A DNA stretch of 64,000 nt from Mycobacterium kansasii ATCC 12478 (GCF_000157895.3 NC_022663.1:1116001-1180000), one strand, 5' to 3'. Shown: positions 54,938 through 64,000, numbered from the stretch's first letter. Numbers and translations are program-made. Notes: generated by a model from the sequence alone, not told the origin.

Positions 54938-55236
54938 TGCCCCAGCGTAACGGGCGTTAGACGACCGGGTACGACGGCCCGGTTCCGGGGCGCCGCGAGC
55001 CAGGCCGGGAACGAACGGGCCGAAGCAGTTGAGAATTCGCCCGCCCAATCGCGTCGAGGCCGAGTGGGGCAAGATATTGCACCGCGGACGGCAGCGACTG
55101 GGATCGTTCGGCGATAACCGAACGGCGGGTTCGGCACAATGGGGCCTCTTGATCCGATGCGACTTGATCCGATGCGACCGAGTCGTGAGTGCTGGCGGAA
55201 CGCGGCAGGCCGGGAAGACGGGAAAGGACCACATGC

Positions 55237-56949
55237 ATGCCTTCTGACGAAACGTTTTCCGGAAACGGGCCGGCCAAGAAGCTCACGCACAAAGCATTCG
55301 AGAAAATCACCGTCTTCCCCGCGCGGGAGATCATCACCATGTGCGAGGCGATGCCGACGGCAACGGCGGTGGCCGTGGGTGGCGGAAGGATCGTCGCCGT
55401 CGGAACGCTGGACAGCTTGCAACCGTGGCTCGACCGCTACGAGTACGAAATCGACGACCGGATGAGGGACAAGGTCCTGATGCCGGGCTTCATCGACCCG
55501 CACGTTCACCCGTCCTTGCCCGCCGTCTTGACTCAGTATCCGTTTCTGGCGCCCGACGACTGGACCCTGCCGACCGGGAAGTTCCCCGGGGCGAAAACTC
55601 CGGAGTCTTACCTTGCCGGGCTCGACAAACTGGTTGCGGCACACCAGGATTGGACGCTGCCGTTCGTCACCTGGGGCTACCATCCGCTGTGGCACGGAAA
55701 ACTCACCAAGTCCGACCTGACTCAGCGCTACGGCGACAAGCCGATCATCTTGTGGCATCGGTCGTTTCACGAGCTGTTCCTCAACGACGCCGCGCTCAAC
55801 TGGACCGGGGTCACGTCAGAGCAGTTCAGCGGGCATCCGGACGCCAACTGGGAAGAAGGACACTTCTGGGAGAACGGGGCGCAGCTATTGAACGCGTCTC
55901 GGCTGGGCAGACTCCACTTCGATCCGGACCGTTATCGCAAGGGGATGCAGAACTTCCTGGAAATGGTGCATATGGCCGGCGTGACCACGTGCCTGGACAT
56001 GGGAGTTGGCATCTTCGGCGACCCGGTCGGCGAGACCAAACTGATCCGCGACACCGCGGAGTCGACCCAGGCGCCCTGCCGCATCATTCTCACGCCCACC
56101 ACGGCCGACTTCATCCCCCGCGGCGTCAACCCGGCAGCAGCGCTCGAGGCGGCCGAAGAGTGGGCAACGCACAACAGCCGGCGGGTGATGTTCGACCGTC
56201 ACTTCAAGCTGCAGGCCGACGGCGCGATCTACAGCGGACTCTCCCAATGCGCCTTCCCGGGTTATCTGGACGGCCACCAGGGCGTGTGGATGGCCCCGCC
56301 CGAGCTGCTATACAGCTACGCCGAACCATTCTGGAAGGCCGGCTACCAGCTGCACGCCCACATCAACGGTGACCTCAGTTCCGCAACCTATATTGACATC
56401 ATCCGCAGGTTGCTGGACGTCAAGCCGCGCTTCGGCCATCGCGCCACGCTGGAGCACTATGCCTTCAACAGCGAGGACCAGTGCCGGCAAATGAACGAGA
56501 TCGGCATGCTGGTCTCCTGCAACGCGTACTACCTGTACATGCTCAGCGACATCTTCAGCGAACAATGGCTGGGTCCGGATCGCGGAACACAGATGGTGCG
56601 CATGGGGATGCTGGAGCGGATGGGTATGCCGTTCACCGTGCACTCCGACTGTCCGATGGCGCCGTTGTCGCCGCTCACCCTGGCCTGGGTGGCGGCCAAC
56701 CGGGTGACGATCAACGGCAACCTGAACTGTCCGCAGGAGCGGGTCAGCCTGCACACCGCGCTCAAGGCGATCACCATCGACGCCGCCTGGATCCTGCGCA
56801 AAGAAGACGAGCTCGGCTCCATTCGCGCCGGCAAGAAAGCGGACTTCGCGGTGCTCGAGGAAAACCCCTATGACGTTGGCGCCGAGGGCCTCAAGGACGT
56901 CGGCATCTGGGGCACGGTGTTCGAAGGAGAAGCGCATCCGCTCGGGTAA
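55237..56949 (+). CDS. amidohydrolase family protein (YtcJ-like)
   Basis: 570 residues from ATG 55237, with GGAAAGGA 8 bases upstream; the open frame to 55189 is unsupported. Metal-dependent hydrolase: N-terminal beta sandwich (AVAVGGGRIVAVGTLDSL), the HxH motif GFIDPHVHPSLP (about 90), further ligands in LHAHINGDLSS and FGHRATLEHYAF, and a late HSDCPMAPLSP (about 470). The C-terminal block DELGSIRAGKKADFAVLEEN is typical of amidohydrolases. The substrate is unknown. In Mtb ahpC, ahpD and PE25-PPE41 lie in this interval after proA; they are absent here. Confidence 0.85.
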   Translation: MPSDETFSGNGPAKKLTHKAFEKITVFPAREIITMCEAMPTATAVAVGGGRIVAVGTLDSLQPWLDRYEYEIDDRMRDKVLMPGFIDPHVHPSLPAVLTQYPFLAPDDWTLPTGKFPGAKTPESYLAGLDKLVAAHQDWTLPFVTWGYHPLWHGKLTKSDLTQRYGDKPIILWHRSFHELFLNDAALNWTGVTSEQFSGHPDANWEEGHFWENGAQLLNASRLGRLHFDPDRYRKGMQNFLEMVHMAGVTTCLDMGVGIFGDPVGETKLIRDTAESTQAPCRIILTPTTADFIPRGVNPAAALEAAEEWATHNSRRVMFDRHFKLQADGAIYSGLSQCAFPGYLDGHQGVWMAPPELLYSYAEPFWKAGYQLHAHINGDLSSATYIDIIRRLLDVKPRFGHRATLEHYAFNSEDQCRQMNEIGMLVSCNAYYLYMLSDIFSEQWLGPDRGTQMVRMGMLERMGMPFTVHSDCPMAPLSPLTLAWVAANRVTINGNLNCPQERVSLHTALKAITIDAAWILRKEDELGSIRAGKKADFAVLEENPYDVGAEGLKDVGIWGTVFEGEAHPLG

Positions 56950-56976
56950 GGGCATGCGGTTGGCACGGCGGTCTCC

Positions 56977-58380
56977 TCAGTTGAACCATTCCCGATGCAG
57001 ACTCTGGCGCACCTGGCTTTGTCGCTCTTCGAGAATGTGGCCGAAGTCCTGCAGCAGCAACGGTTGACGCATCACGAGATGCTCGACGTGCTCGCGACCG
57101 ATCTCCACCGTGGTCACCTCATCGATCGCGTAGGCGTTGGAGAGATTGGGCTGCCGGGTCAGCGCGGTCAGACCCAGAAACCCGCCTTCTTCCAGGGTGG
57201 TGATCGGCACCACCGATCCGTCGTCGGCCGTTGCGGTCAGCCGCACCAGCCCGGTGACGACGAACATCATCTCCACGGGCACCTCGCCCGCGCATTGCAC
57301 GATTTCGCCGGCACCGTATCGCAGCAATCTCGCGTGCGACAGCAACGTCTGCTGGTCAGCGTCGTTGAGCCGCAATGCCGGTCCCACCACCGCTTTCAGG
57401 GCGTCCCGCAGGCGCTCGGTCGTCGAGAAGTCGTCGTCGGCGCCGTCGAGGTGTAGCTTTTCCCGCCGCGCGGCATACCAGATCCACCGCAGAAAAGTCG
57501 CTCGAGCGTCACTTTCGTCAGCCGGTGACCGCAAGCCGATCGTGGTGCAGTACTCGGCGCCGCCGAGCGGCTCGGAGGTGGGGATGAAACCGCTGTGGAG
57601 CTGCGGCAGCTCGGCGGCAATCCGCGACAGCAACGCACAAACCCGGTCGGGCGAGTCCGCGTCGGAAAATGTGGTCTTCATCGCCAGTTGGTAGCCGCCC
57701 GCCGGCCGGCTCAGATTGGTGAACGGCGTGCTGGCCAGCACCGAGTTCGGGGTGATCCGCAGGCCGCTGCCGGTGTCGATGTGGACGGCGCGCCAGTTCA
57801 CCTCGACGATTCGTCCGCGCGCGGTGCTGGTGTCGAGCCAGTCGTCGATCTGAAAGGGCTGCTCGAACAACATGAACAGGCCGGACACGATCTGGCCGAC
57901 GGAGTTCTGCAACATCAGGCCGATGACGACCGATGTCACACCCACGGCGGTGAACAGTCCGCCGATCCGCACACCCCATACATAGGAGAGGATCACCGCC
58001 AGCCCGGCTCCGATGAGCACGAACCGGGCCACGTCCAGGAAGATCACCGGTAACCGCTTGCGCCACGAACCTTGCGGCGCGGCGGCGAAGACGGTCGCAT
58101 TGAGCCCGGATAACAGCAGCACCAGCACCAGGAAACCGAATACCGTGGTGAGAATCCGGACGGCGTTGTCGTGGGCCGGGACGCCCTCCGAATTCACGAT
58201 GAGCAGCAGCAGCGCGCCCAGCGGCAGCAAGTAGTTGCGCAGCAGGCTGATCTGCCTGGCGAGATGACTTCCTCTGCGGCGCAACGTGTGCTGCAACTCG
58301 GTGAGAATGACGATCAGGACCGGCAGTCCCAGCGCGACCGAGACCGCCCAATAGAACCACGAGGCACCGAAGATGTTCAT
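56977..58380 (-). CDS. MscS-type channel with cyclic-nucleotide-binding domain (Rv2434c-like)
   Basis: 467 residues from ATG 58380, overlapping the cyclase stop in ATGA; the longer open frame is rejected. About four to five membrane helices (residues 5-155) are followed by the MscS pore-helix/beta domain (GLFTAVGVTSVVIGLMLQNS, then FEQPFQIDDWLDT, GRIVEVNWRAVHI). A C-terminal cNMP-binding domain follows (about 330-450: LLRYGAGEIVQCAGEVPVEM, ITTLEEGGFLGLTALTR). It is probably a cyclic-nucleotide-modulated small-conductance channel. It is co-translated with a degenerate cyclase. It corresponds to Rv2434c. Confidence 0.9.
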   Translation of the reverse strand: MNIFGASWFYWAVSVALGLPVLIVILTELQHTLRRRGSHLARQISLLRNYLLPLGALLLLIVNSEGVPAHDNAVRILTTVFGFLVLVLLLSGLNATVFAAAPQGSWRKRLPVIFLDVARFVLIGAGLAVILSYVWGVRIGGLFTAVGVTSVVIGLMLQNSVGQIVSGLFMLFEQPFQIDDWLDTSTARGRIVEVNWRAVHIDTGSGLRITPNSVLASTPFTNLSRPAGGYQLAMKTTFSDADSPDRVCALLSRIAAELPQLHSGFIPTSEPLGGAEYCTTIGLRSPADESDARATFLRWIWYAARREKLHLDGADDDFSTTERLRDALKAVVGPALRLNDADQQTLLSHARLLRYGAGEIVQCAGEVPVEMMFVVTGLVRLTATADDGSVVPITTLEEGGFLGLTALTRQPNLSNAYAIDEVTTVEIGREHVEHLVMRQPLLLQDFGHILEERQSQVRQSLHREWFN

Positions 58381-60560
58381 TGGCGTTCCACCAACCGCCA
58401 GATTTGCTGCTCCGAACCGCCGACCGAGATGGTGCCGGCCGGCACGAACTTCCAGATGTCGCGCATCGCCTCGTACACCTGTGAAGTGACATAGATGCCG
58501 GGTTGCGGTGAGCCACTGTGCATTTGGTAGGCCAAGCTTACCGCGGCACCCCACATGTCGTAGGCGAGGCTGGCGCGACCGACCAAGCCGCTGATGACCT
58601 TCCCGGTATTGACGCCGACCCGCAGCCGGAGCTTGTGTCGGGACCGGCTGTTGAATCTGTCGATGATGCGCTGGATCTCGATGGCGAAGTCAACGCTTCG
58701 GTGGATGTTGTCCAGCCGCGGGGTGGTGGCACCGCAGCTGGCCAGGTAGCCGTTGTGGAACGTTCGAATCCTTTCCACGCCAAGCGCTTCGGCCGCCGAG
58801 TCGAACTGCCGGAAAAGTTCGTTGACGACGGCGACCAGTTCGTCTCCGGACAGGTCGTCGGACATGTCGTCGAGCCCCACCATGTCGGCGAAGATGACGG
58901 CGACGTCCTGGTGTTCCTGCGCGACGGTCTGCACTCCCTCGCGATACCGCTGCACGACCGGTGCGGGCATCAGTGACAGCAGCAAGCGATCGTTTTCCTT
59001 GCGTTGCTCATTGAGCAACTCCTCTTTTATCTTGAGGTTGCGGCTCATCTCGTTGAAAGCCGCAGTGAGATCACCGAGTTCGTCGCGTGACCGCACCGGA
59101 ACGGTTACCTCGTAGTCGCCGGCGCTGATTCTCTCGGTGCCGGCCTCCAGCCGTCGGATCGGGCGCACGAGCAGCTTGGCAAGCAGCATCGATACCACGC
59201 AGATCGCCAAGGTGATCCCCGCGACTGCCAGTACCAGAGTCTTGCCGAACGTGGACAGCCGCTGATAGGCATCCCAGTCGTCCCTGGTGGCCAGGATCGA
59301 CCAGTGTAGATCGGAGTTCGGCACATCCACCGGCGCGTAGGCCTGCAGCTCCCGATTGCCCAGGTAGTCGGTGTCCTTCGTGACGCCGGTCTGTCCGCGT
59401 TCGGCGTACCGAACCCCCGCGCTCGGGACCGGCTGCACCAGAACGGTGGTTCCCAGCCGGATCGCGCTGTCCACCACGTCGCGTGGAGTGCCGCCCGCTA
59501 TCGCCTCCCGTTGATACTTGTCTCGGTCTTGCAGGAACAGCCGTGAATCGGAACGCATCAAATTGTCCGGGCCCACCAGGTAGGTCTCAGTCGAGCGGCC
59601 CATGCCGACGGCTTCCCAGTGCTTGTGGGCGTTCATGATGTCGTTGATCTTCGATATCGGCAGCGGCAACGCCATAACGCCTTCGATCTTGCCGGCCATC
59701 CCGATCGGCGACACCACCCATGCGGTGGGAGCGTCCAGCTGCGGCTGATACTGCTGGAAATCGGTGATCCACACGAAGTTAACGTTGTTGGAGCGCAACG
59801 CTTTTCGGTACGCGTCCCGCAAGACCGTTTCCCGATAGGGCCCGGTGAAGATGTTGGTACCCAGGTCTGGGCCTTTGCTCACGGTGTAGACGACATTGCC
59901 GTGAAGATCGAGCAACAACGCGTCTCGATAGTCGAAGCGGGTGACGATCCCGCGGAAGAAGTCGTTGTAGCGGGCATTGGCCGCCGACCAGGTGCTGCCG
60001 TCACCGGCGTCGCTGCACGACACCGATTCGGTCGCCGACGCGCACTGTGGGGTGTAGTTGGCCTGAAGGTACTTCTGCGAGTTGGAGGTCGGCAGCAGCG
60101 CATTGATGTCGACATCGTCACCGGTCAGCTGACTGATCGGTTTGACCACCGCATTGCTGTAGTAATTGACGATCGACTCCTGCTGGGCCGGGCTGATCGT
60201 GGCGTTGGACAACTGGTTGAAGCCGTCGGTGAAAGCCTCGATCGCCTGGACGGCACTGAAACCGCTGCTATATACCTCCAGGGAATTGGTGAACTCGCCG
60301 AAAAGCCCCTCCAGCTGTCGCTTGTGGGACTCCCGCAGTTCGAGCAACCGCTCCGTTGCCACTTGCTGTAACGCGTTGCGCCCGGTCACATATCCGGTGA
60401 GGCCGACGACCGCCACCGACATGATGCTGCAGAGCAGCAGCGTCACCAACAATTTCGACTGGATGCCCACCCGGAACAACCGCAGCAGCCGCCGCCCTCG
60501 ATTCCCGGTTGGGGCGGGCTCTTCTTGGGATACCGGTTGCGTTGGCTGCCCCGATGTCAC
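58377..60560 (-). CDS. membrane receptor-type class III nucleotidyl cyclase, catalytically degenerate (Rv2435c-like)
   Basis: 727 residues from ATG 60560. Membrane helix about 36-58; a large extracytoplasmic dCache-like sensor (about 60-430); second helix (LVLAVAGITLAICVVSMLLA); HAMP (about 460-510, VRPIRRLEAGTERISAGDYE); linker helix; cyclase homology domain from about 550. The first metal Asp is present (FADMVG, Asp559). The substrate Lys is Arg599 and the second metal Asp is Asn603 (RTFHNGY). The transition-state Asn/Arg are Ser675 and Gln679 (WGAAVSLAYQM). Cyclase activity is therefore doubtful; it may act as a regulatory receptor. It is co-translated with the cNMP-binding MscS channel. 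It corresponds to Rv2435c. Confidence 0.9.
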   Translation of the reverse strand: MTSGQPTQPVSQEEPAPTGNRGRRLLRLFRVGIQSKLLVTLLLCSIMSVAVVGLTGYVTGRNALQQVATERLLELRESHKRQLEGLFGEFTNSLEVYSSGFSAVQAIEAFTDGFNQLSNATISPAQQESIVNYYSNAVVKPISQLTGDDVDINALLPTSNSQKYLQANYTPQCASATESVSCSDAGDGSTWSAANARYNDFFRGIVTRFDYRDALLLDLHGNVVYTVSKGPDLGTNIFTGPYRETVLRDAYRKALRSNNVNFVWITDFQQYQPQLDAPTAWVVSPIGMAGKIEGVMALPLPISKINDIMNAHKHWEAVGMGRSTETYLVGPDNLMRSDSRLFLQDRDKYQREAIAGGTPRDVVDSAIRLGTTVLVQPVPSAGVRYAERGQTGVTKDTDYLGNRELQAYAPVDVPNSDLHWSILATRDDWDAYQRLSTFGKTLVLAVAGITLAICVVSMLLAKLLVRPIRRLEAGTERISAGDYEVTVPVRSRDELGDLTAAFNEMSRNLKIKEELLNEQRKENDRLLLSLMPAPVVQRYREGVQTVAQEHQDVAVIFADMVGLDDMSDDLSGDELVAVVNELFRQFDSAAEALGVERIRTFHNGYLASCGATTPRLDNIHRSVDFAIEIQRIIDRFNSRSRHKLRLRVGVNTGKVISGLVGRASLAYDMWGAAVSLAYQMHSGSPQPGIYVTSQVYEAMRDIWKFVPAGTISVGGSEQQIWRLVERQ

Positions 60561-60805
60561 TCGGCTTCCTTTCGCTTACGGCGGCAAGACCGGCAGATCA
60601 CGCAGCAGACTAACGCGAAAATGCAGGGAAAATCGGGTTTGGCCGAAAACATGCCGCCCCAGGGTCCGCTGCCCCAGGAACGCCGCGGGTGCCGCCATGG
60701 CTTATGTTGGTCGATGGCCCGGTTGGTCGACGACTCGGTCGTCACCGCAGCCGGACACTGGTCCGTTACCCCGGCGCCGCAACTTTGCCTCGGAGGGAAC
60801 CTCGC

Positions 60806-61486
60806 ATGCGAATCAAAGTGCCCCTGGTTGTCCTGGCCGTCGTCGCGCTCGGCAGTCCCGGAATCGCCGCGGCCGCACCCAAGACCTACTGCGACGAGCT
60901 GAAGGGCACCACTACTGGCCAGGTATGCCAGATTCAGGTTTCGGATCCGGCATACACCATCAATATCAGCCTCCCGAGTAACTACCCCGACCAGAAGGCG
61001 CTGCAAAGCTACGTCGCCCAGACGCGAGACGACTTCCTCAACGTCGCCAAATCGTCCGCTCCCCGCGATGCGCCCTACCAGTTGGAGATCACCTCGACCA
61101 ACTACGAATCGGCGATACCGCCTCGCGGCACCCAGTCCTTGGTGCTCAAGGTCGTTCAGAACGTCGGCAGCGGGCAGCCCACGACGAAGTACAAGGCGTT
61201 CAACTGGGATCAGGGATATCGCAAGCCGATCACCTACGACACGCTGTGGCAGCCCAAAACCGACCCGCTACCGACCGTCTTCCCCATCGTGCAAACCGCC
61301 CTGCAAAAGCAGACCGGACAGCAGGTAGCGCCCACAGCCGGTTTGGATCCCGCGAATTACCAAAATTTCGCCATCACCAACGACGGGGTGACGTTTTTCT
61401 TCAACCCGGGTGAGCTGCTGCCCGAGTCCGCCGGCCCCGTCCAGGCATCGGTCCCGCGCTCCGCTATCGACTCGATGCTGGCTTAA
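60806..61486 (+). CDS. mpt64: secreted immunogenic protein MPT64 homolog
   Basis: 226 residues from ATG 60806, with GGAGGG 8 bases upstream. A signal peptide (MRIKVPLVVLAVVALGSPGIAAA, cleaved near 23) precedes the mature start APKTYCDELKGTTTGQVCQI, nearly identical in pattern to Mtb MPT64 (Rv1980c, 228 residues). Conserved blocks are SAIPPRGTQSLVLKVVQN, PTTKYKAFNWDQGYRKPITY, NYQNFAITNDGVTFFFNPGE and the C-terminus VPRSAIDSMLA. Two Cys near the mature N-terminus match the known disulfide. It is divergent from the cyclase operon. MPT64 lies at RD2 in Mtb, so this is a different locus. Confidence 0.92.
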   Translation: MRIKVPLVVLAVVALGSPGIAAAAPKTYCDELKGTTTGQVCQIQVSDPAYTINISLPSNYPDQKALQSYVAQTRDDFLNVAKSSAPRDAPYQLEITSTNYESAIPPRGTQSLVLKVVQNVGSGQPTTKYKAFNWDQGYRKPITYDTLWQPKTDPLPTVFPIVQTALQKQTGQQVAPTAGLDPANYQNFAITNDGVTFFFNPGELLPESAGPVQASVPRSAIDSMLA

Positions 61487-62147
61487 GGCCAGGTAGCGAC
61501 AAAAGTTGAGCTCGAGACTAAAGCGCCTCAACTATCGATGGTTGCTTCCAGGCCATTGGCGCGGCGGAAACGCTCGCTCGGCTGGTTGGTGAGTTTGGTC
61601 ACCGATGCGGCTCAACACTGCACCCGCGCCCGGGTTTTAGGCCCGGGGCACCACGCTTACGCTCTGGCCCGGCCTGGCGGTACCGATGCCAGCAGCCGAA
61701 TCGGTGGTTCCAAAGGTTCCGAAACCGTGGTGGGAGCCGGTTGCACTGTTGTCACTGTTGTCTTCCGATGGCCGAACCGGCTGAGTTGCGTGATCGGGCG
61801 GTTCCGGTTTACTTAAGGCGTTCATTTTCACGATCGAGAGAGGCAGTAGCCCATCGTTGAATTGAGGCTAAGACTGGTGAGGGCCTCACACCAGCAGCGG
61901 GAAGGCGCTTTTCGGAACCGGCCAGGCCAAAGACCCTGTCTGACATACCGGTGATGGCAGCAGCTGCCTGTGGGCTGCTGGCCGCAATCTGGGCAAGCCC
62001 GGACCGACCCACGAGCCCGATCGGGCGTGGTACGTGGTATCGCAGCGCCGACGCGAGGGGCAATTTGTGGCCCAGGCAGCGCGCAATGCGTCCGGCCGTC
62101 AAGATTCCGCACTGAACAGTCAGTGCCTTTAGTTGGAGGTTGTTGCT
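61487..62147 (+). other. 661-base intergenic region, no convincing gene
   Basis: It contains a weak stem AGTTGAG/CTCAACT (61504-61510 with 61527-61533) just after mpt64, which may terminate it. CCCGGG occurs twice around 61640. A 64-codon minus-strand open frame (61637-61831) and several overlapping frames at 61800-62150 lack ribosome-binding sites and known motifs. The last 30 bases hold the TTGGAGG ribosome-binding site of the next gene. Confidence 0.55.
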
Positions 62148-63410
62148 TTGACTGATTGGTCGGGTGGGCGGTTCGGAGGCCCCAACCCGGTGGGTGGATC
62201 GCATCCCATCGCTCCGGGCGCAGATCGCTGGCAACCGCAGCCGCCGACATCGGGCCAATGGGCCCCCCAACAACCGCCCGCAGCAGGGCCGTGGCAGCCG
62301 CAGCAAGCGCCACTGCAGAGCGGCTGGGGCAGCCAGCAGCCTCCCGCTGGCGCCGGGTGGCATCCCCATCCGGGTGCACCGACGCCCATCGGGCCGCCCT
62401 TGCCGGGGCAACCGCCGGGCTGGTCATCGGCGCCGGGACCGCGCAAGAGCCGTAAGCCGTTATGGGTGACGCTGGGTGCTGGCGGCGCGGTGCTCGTGGT
62501 GGTGGCCATTGTCTTGGTCATCACCCTGGCCGGCCGAGGCGGCCCGGGCGGCGGCGGGTCGGCCGGCGATGCGGTCAAAGGTTATCTGCAGGCGCTCGCC
62601 CGCGGGGATGCCGAGGCGGCTCTGTCCTACGGCGCTGACCTGCCGGCCACCAAAGAACTACTCACCGACGAGGTCCTCAAAAAGCAGATCGCGCAATGGC
62701 CGATCAGCAATATCAGGATTCTCAGCGATGACTCGACGGGGGCCGGTGCCGCGGTCGGCTTCGCTCAGGTGCATGTGGTCGCCAACTTCGGGGACAAGGT
62801 TTCCGACACCACCCTGTCGATGAAGAAGGACCACGGTAGCTGGAAACTTCCCTCGGCGGCGATCAAGGTCAAGCCCGGACTTGTCGGCGACAGGGATGCT
62901 GCCGGCAAGACGGTGACATTCTTCGGTAAGCCCGTCGGTGACTCCACGGTGTATGTGTTTCCCGGCTGGATCGACGTAGGCACGACCAACCCGTACATCA
63001 CAGTGACGGCGAAACCAATTTTGCTGGACCAGGTTTCGCTGATCAGCGAAACCTGGATACAGCCGACCTTCGTGCTGTCGGACAAGGGCCGCGACGCGGC
63101 GAAAGACCAGCTCGCCGCGGCGATGGCCAAGTGTCAAAAGTCCAACCTGCTGGCCCCGCCCGGCTGCCCGATGAGCGTGGATCCCTACGGCTTGGCCGAC
63201 GGCACCGCCGCGTGGGGGCCCGCGGATATCAGCGCAGTCAAATTCGACAGCTTCGATCCCTATCGGCTGGCGCTGATGTTTTTCGGCGAGGTCAAAGCGC
63301 CGATAACGGTCAGGACCACCGGGGGCGCCACCAAGCAGGGCGAGGCAAGCCAATTCCTTTCGGGCACCGCTGATCTGGCCAAGACACCGCCGGAATTGAG
63401 TTTTCGATGA
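62148..63410 (+). CDS. proline/glutamine-rich single-pass membrane protein, unknown function
   Basis: 420 residues from TTG 62148 (TDWSGGRFGGPNPVGG), chosen because GGAGG ends 9 bases upstream; the open frame from 62133 would overlap that site. A cytoplasmic Pro/Gln/Trp-rich N-terminus (1-100) precedes one helix (about 105-128, LWVTLGAGGAVLVVVAIVLV). The extracytoplasmic region starts with a DUF4878/NTF2-like segment (GDAVKGYLQALARGDAEAAL) and a beta-rich domain. A Cys pair is in KCQKSNLLAPPGCPMSV. The layout matches several mycobacterial membrane proteins of unknown role. It is followed at 38 bases by a moxR gene, so both may be co-transcribed. Confidence 0.8.
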   Translation: MTDWSGGRFGGPNPVGGSHPIAPGADRWQPQPPTSGQWAPQQPPAAGPWQPQQAPLQSGWGSQQPPAGAGWHPHPGAPTPIGPPLPGQPPGWSSAPGPRKSRKPLWVTLGAGGAVLVVVAIVLVITLAGRGGPGGGGSAGDAVKGYLQALARGDAEAALSYGADLPATKELLTDEVLKKQIAQWPISNIRILSDDSTGAGAAVGFAQVHVVANFGDKVSDTTLSMKKDHGSWKLPSAAIKVKPGLVGDRDAAGKTVTFFGKPVGDSTVYVFPGWIDVGTTNPYITVTAKPILLDQVSLISETWIQPTFVLSDKGRDAAKDQLAAAMAKCQKSNLLAPPGCPMSVDPYGLADGTAAWGPADISAVKFDSFDPYRLALMFFGEVKAPITVRTTGGATKQGEASQFLSGTADLAKTPPELSFR

Positions 63411-63447
63411 GCCCCGAGACCCCGTTCTTGACATGTGGAAGGCCGCG

Positions 63448-64000
63448 ATGACCGCAATCCGAGTGCAACCCAACCATCACGACGTCGATGCCGCCCAGCG
63501 CAGCATCGCCGCGCTGTCACATGCATTCAGCACCAAGGTGGTTGGGCAGGATAATCTGCGTGAGTCGCTGTTGATCGGGCTGCTCGCCGGCGGTCATGTG
63601 TTGATCGAAAGCGTTCCGGGACTTGCCAAAACGACAGCCGCCAGGGTAATCGCCGAATCGATCCGCGGCCGGTTCCAGCGCATCCAATGCACGCCGGACC
63701 TATTGCCCAGCGATATTCTCGGCACCCAGGTGTACGAAGCGGAAACGAACTCGTTCGCCACCCAGCTGGGTCCGGTGCATGCCAACATCGTGCTGCTCGA
63801 TGAGATCAACCGCTCGAGCGCCAAGACTCAAAGCGCGATGCTCGAGGCGATGGAGGAACGCCAGACCACCATCGCGGGAACGGTCTACCCGATACCGCAG
63901 CCGTTCCTGGTGATCGCCACCCAAAACCCGGTGGACCAGGAGGGCACCTATCCGCTATCAGAGGCCCAGACCGACCGCTTCATGCTCAAAGACATCGTGC
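63448..64000 (+). CDS. MoxR-family AAA ATPase (3' end outside window)
   Basis: 184 residues are visible from ATG 63448 (GGAAGG 6 bases upstream; an in-frame ATG at 63433 is also possible). The frame is open to the window edge. Walker A is ESVPGLAKTT (an SVPG variant of GxPGxGKT), the Walker B region is IVLLDEINRSSAKTQSAMLE, sensor I FLVIATQNPVDQEGTYPLSE, followed by AQTDRFMLK. Typical MoxR proteins are about 320 residues, so roughly the C-terminal 140 are missing. Such genes are usually followed by DUF58 and VWA genes, which would lie outside the window. Confidence 0.9.
   Translation, partial: MTAIRVQPNHHDVDAAQRSIAALSHAFSTKVVGQDNLRESLLIGLLAGGHVLIESVPGLAKTTAARVIAESIRGRFQRIQCTPDLLPSDILGTQVYEAETNSFATQLGPVHANIVLLDEINRSSAKTQSAMLEAMEERQTTIAGTVYPIPQPFLVIATQNPVDQEGTYPLSEAQTDRFMLKDIV

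Noticed and set aside
61809..62427. 200-codon minus-strand frames before the Pro-rich membrane protein
   Set aside because: Two overlapping frames run antisense into the proline-rich coding region; no initiation signal.

Overview
The window is a GC-rich chromosomal segment of a slow-growing, PE_PGRS-bearing Mycobacterium. The evidence is a mycobactin salicylate synthase, an Rpf, PE_PGRS genes, MmpS/MmpL, Eis, an MPT64 homolog, a DosR-type box and an IdeR-type box. Much of the gene order follows the M. tuberculosis (Mtb) interval from about Rv2386c (mbtI) to Rv2435c, as I recall that map. It is not Mtb itself: extra genes are inserted, expected genes are missing, and several loci are broken. 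PE_PGRS genes argue against the M. avium complex. I saw no IS element, phage, CRISPR array, tRNA or rRNA.

Layout. 1-3.4 kb: a desA1-like desaturase (cut by the window edge), a dormancy translation inhibitor (DATIN-like) behind a DosR-type box, and mbtI behind an IdeR-type box. 3.7-9.8 kb: a small conserved protein, an SbtA-like bicarbonate transporter, hemW, a PE_PGRS gene, rpfD and an Mce-associated membrane protein. 10-13 kb: nirA-cysH-sirB, a sulfite-reduction operon with overlapping start/stop codons, preceded by a polycysteine upstream ORF. nirA carries an in-frame TGA and sirB is an internally deleted remnant. 14.6-18.7 kb: the sulfate importer subI-cysT-cysW-cysA, again preceded by a leaderless Cys-Cys upstream ORF. 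The two sulfur operons therefore probably share cysteine-responsive attenuation.

18.8-35 kb: small membrane proteins, a dead FAD monooxygenase, trehalase, a lppR remnant, lepA, a PemK-like protein, a CBS protein, RNase Z, a PE_PGRS gene, the ATP-grasp/alpha-E/transglutaminase operon, rpsT, holA, comEC and comEA. 35.3-46.2 kb is a block between comEA and degV: two acyl-CoA dehydrogenases, a VOC protein, eis, an oxidoreductase with an in-frame stop, mmpS-mmpL and a PecA-like PE_PGRS aspartic protease. In Mtb only eis is expected here. 46.2-49.5 kb: degV, octT, gpgP, rsfS and nadD, tightly coupled on the minus strand. 49.5-64 kb: repeat-rich intergenic DNA, a methyltransferase, the VWA/MoxR pair, proA with a repeat-derived N-terminal insertion, an amidohydrolase, an MscS-cNMP channel coupled to a degenerate class III cyclase, an MPT64 antigen homolog, a membrane protein and the start of a MoxR ATPase.

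Five loci look broken (nirA, sirB, the FAD monooxygenase, lppR and the 39.9-kb oxidoreductase). This suggests either ongoing gene loss or, for the two single-codon stops, base-call errors. Mtb names and family assignments come from recalled sequence similarity, not from a search.
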